From Pyrinomonadaceae bacterium (GTDB lineage Bacteria; Acidobacteriota; Blastocatellia; Pyrinomonadales; Pyrinomonadaceae), in assembly GCA_026786155.1 (NCBI GenBank), contig JAJAYR010000298.1:1-7024 (forward strand): a stretch of DNA of 7,024 nt, given 5' to 3'. Shown piece by piece: positions 6,234 through 7,024 of this stretch. How positions within the stretch are numbered: position 1 is the stretch's first letter; every line of letters begins with the position of its first letter. A program made the translations under genes and the position numbers. Below the pieces are notes generated by a model. That model worked only from the letters and a program-made list of their open reading frames with translations. It was not told the origin of the DNA and did not search any database.

Positions 6234-6614
6234 ATGGCAATAACGACGCAAATTTTCTGGCTCGTCATTCTTTCGATGATTGTGGCTTCGATTGCCTGGA
6301 CGGTGACGCAGGAAGAAATTTTTAAGGAATGGCGCGATTACTGTGAAAATCGCTGCGACGATTGCCAATCGCTGCCGAAACGCAAGTTTTTCTACGTTTT
6401 CACCTGCGAATACTGTTTCAGCCATTGGACGACCGTTTTAATTTTACTGCTCACCGGCTTTCAATTGCTGATTGACGATTGGCGCGGTTACATTTTGGCG
6501 TTTTTTGCGATTCCCTGGATCGCCAATCAATTTATGAGTGTTTATCGGCGGCTGCGTGTCGACATCAAACACGAAAACTTACTCGCCAAAGAGGTCGAAT
6601 CAAATTTAGAATAA
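6234..6614 (+). CDS. Small membrane protein, DUF1360-like, with two CxxC pairs
   Basis: The protein has 126 residues. Three hydrophobic segments lie at about residues 6-25, 63-80 and 85-101, so it is an inner-membrane protein. Between the first two lies a loop with cysteines at 37, 41 and 44 (YCENRCDDC) and a second pair at 58 and 61 in TCEYCFSHW. A CxxC followed by a small residue, an aromatic and Trp just before a membrane helix is what DUF1360 proteins show (CPYCxSFW-like). The extra cysteines suggest metal binding or a disulfide, depending on which side of the membrane they face. The C-terminus is charged and probably cytoplasmic. The ribosome binding site is weak. The gene is not obviously linked to the T6SS genes; it runs toward a hairpin that likely ends its transcript. 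Function unknown. Confidence 0.72.
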   Translation: MAITTQIFWLVILSMIVASIAWTVTQEEIFKEWRDYCENRCDDCQSLPKRKFFYVFTCEYCFSHWTTVLILLLTGFQLLIDDWRGYILAFFAIPWIANQFMSVYRRLRVDIKHENLLAKEVESNLE

Positions 6615-6637
6615 TCTGCATTCAAGATAAAAGTATC

Positions 6638-6715
6638 GCCGTAAAAAAGCACAAAAGACACAAAAACAGTTTAGCCTGCGCTTTAATTTTTGTGTCTTTT
6701 GTGCCTTTTTACAGC
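6638..6715. terminator. Long inverted repeat, probable bidirectional terminator
   Basis: Arms of 29 bases (6638-6666 and 6687-6715) pair with only two mismatches around a 20-base loop. The inner 18 bases (GCACAAAAGACACAAAAA and its complement at 6687-6704) are perfect. Reading either way, a run of five or six T follows the inner stem. It sits between the converging genes at 6234 and 6759, where a shared terminator is expected. The AT-rich stem could also be a dispersed repeat element. Confidence 0.65.
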
Positions 6716-6758
6716 TAAATAATCTGAAAGTTTTATCTCAAAAAACCATTCCGAAAAG

Positions 6759-7024
6759 TTATCTTAGACGCGCCGCCACCCGGAAACCAATGACGATATT
6801 GCGGCGTTCGCCGAGGCTTTTTTCGCGCTGGGTCAAACGCATATAAGGCGGAAAATTGCTCCACGAACCGCCGCGCGAAACGTGATATTTCGGATCGCCG
6901 ACAGTCGTATTGGCGTTTCCGTCAACCGGCAGTTCGTCGTAGGTCTGATTATAAAGGTCTTCGCACCATTCCGCGACGTTGCCGTGCATATCGTAAAGTC
7001 CGTAAGCGTTCGGCTCTTTAGTGG
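6759..7024 (-). CDS. SUMF1/formylglycine-generating-enzyme-fold protein, C-terminal part
   Basis: The 5' part lies beyond the right edge; about 88 residues are visible. The sequence reads AYGLYDMHGNVAEWCEDLYN, later VSRGGSWSNFPPYMRLTQRE, and ends with NIVIGFRVAARLR. GLYDMHGNVxEWxxD, RGGSW and GFRxA are the hallmarks of the SUMF1 (FGE-sulfatase) fold. True formylglycine-generating enzymes have two catalytic cysteines after the GGS motif, in the form GGSYxCHxSYC; here the segment is GGSWSNFPPYMRLTQRE with no cysteine, so sulfatase activation is unlikely. Such proteins are often ligand-binding modules, sometimes fused to kinases or other domains, but the missing N-terminus prevents a choice. It converges on the DUF1360-like gene across a hairpin. 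Confidence 0.88.
   Translation of the reverse strand, partial: TKEPNAYGLYDMHGNVAEWCEDLYNQTYDELPVDGNANTTVGDPKYHVSRGGSWSNFPPYMRLTQREKSLGERRNIVIGFRVAARLR

Noticed and set aside
6141..6425. 94-residue open frame on the minus strand
   Set aside because: Mostly opposite the DUF1360-like gene, which has membrane helices and a CxxC motif supporting the plus strand.
6479..6718. 79-residue open frame on the plus strand
   Set aside because: Runs in another frame of the membrane protein gene and on through the hairpin; composition is not protein-like.

Overview
This window is an accessory part of a type VI secretion system (T6SS), followed by unrelated housekeeping-type genes. The organism is most likely a Gram-negative bacterium with an outer membrane. 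The VgrG tail, the DUF4123 adaptor, the LysM cargo protein and the TIGR02996 protein together suggest an environmental lineage such as Acidobacteriota (Blastocatellia-like), or myxobacterial or planctomycete relatives. No rRNA or other phylogenetic marker is present, so this placement is a low-confidence inference. There are no tRNA, rRNA, CRISPR or insertion-sequence genes.

Positions 1-1920 (+) form a tight spike/cargo operon. It holds the 3' end of vgrG (beta-helix repeats, a proline-rich hinge and a CxxC tail), a DUF4123 adaptor overlapping it by ATGA, a small T6SS-associated protein starting with an IRAEQM motif, and a small protein ending in a beta-sandwich module typical of T6SS cargo. 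After a 104-base gap with a 21-base-spaced repeat comes a 262-residue TIGR02996 plus leucine-rich-repeat protein (2025-2813).

Positions 2810-5763 (-) form a second, converging operon: a LysM protein followed, through an ATGA overlap, by a 758-residue protein. The large protein carries two dinucleotide-binding motifs and looks like a split-FAD, NAD(P)-dependent flavoprotein with a long insertion. It meets the TIGR02996 gene so closely that the two stop codons share the palindrome TTAA. The best hypothesis is that VgrG, adaptor, small modules and LysM protein are a delivery kit, the flavoprotein is a cargo or effector of undescribed type, and the TIGR02996/LRR protein is a possible immunity or accessory protein. 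Nothing in the sequence proves secretion or toxicity.

Positions 5764-6233 are a non-coding stretch with several short inverted and direct repeats, holding the leader of the LysM operon. Positions 6234-6614 (+) encode a small membrane protein resembling DUF1360, with two CxxC pairs. A long hairpin (6638-6715) separates it from a converging partial gene at the right edge (6759-7024, -) that encodes the C-terminus of a SUMF1/formylglycine-generating-enzyme-fold protein lacking the catalytic cysteines.
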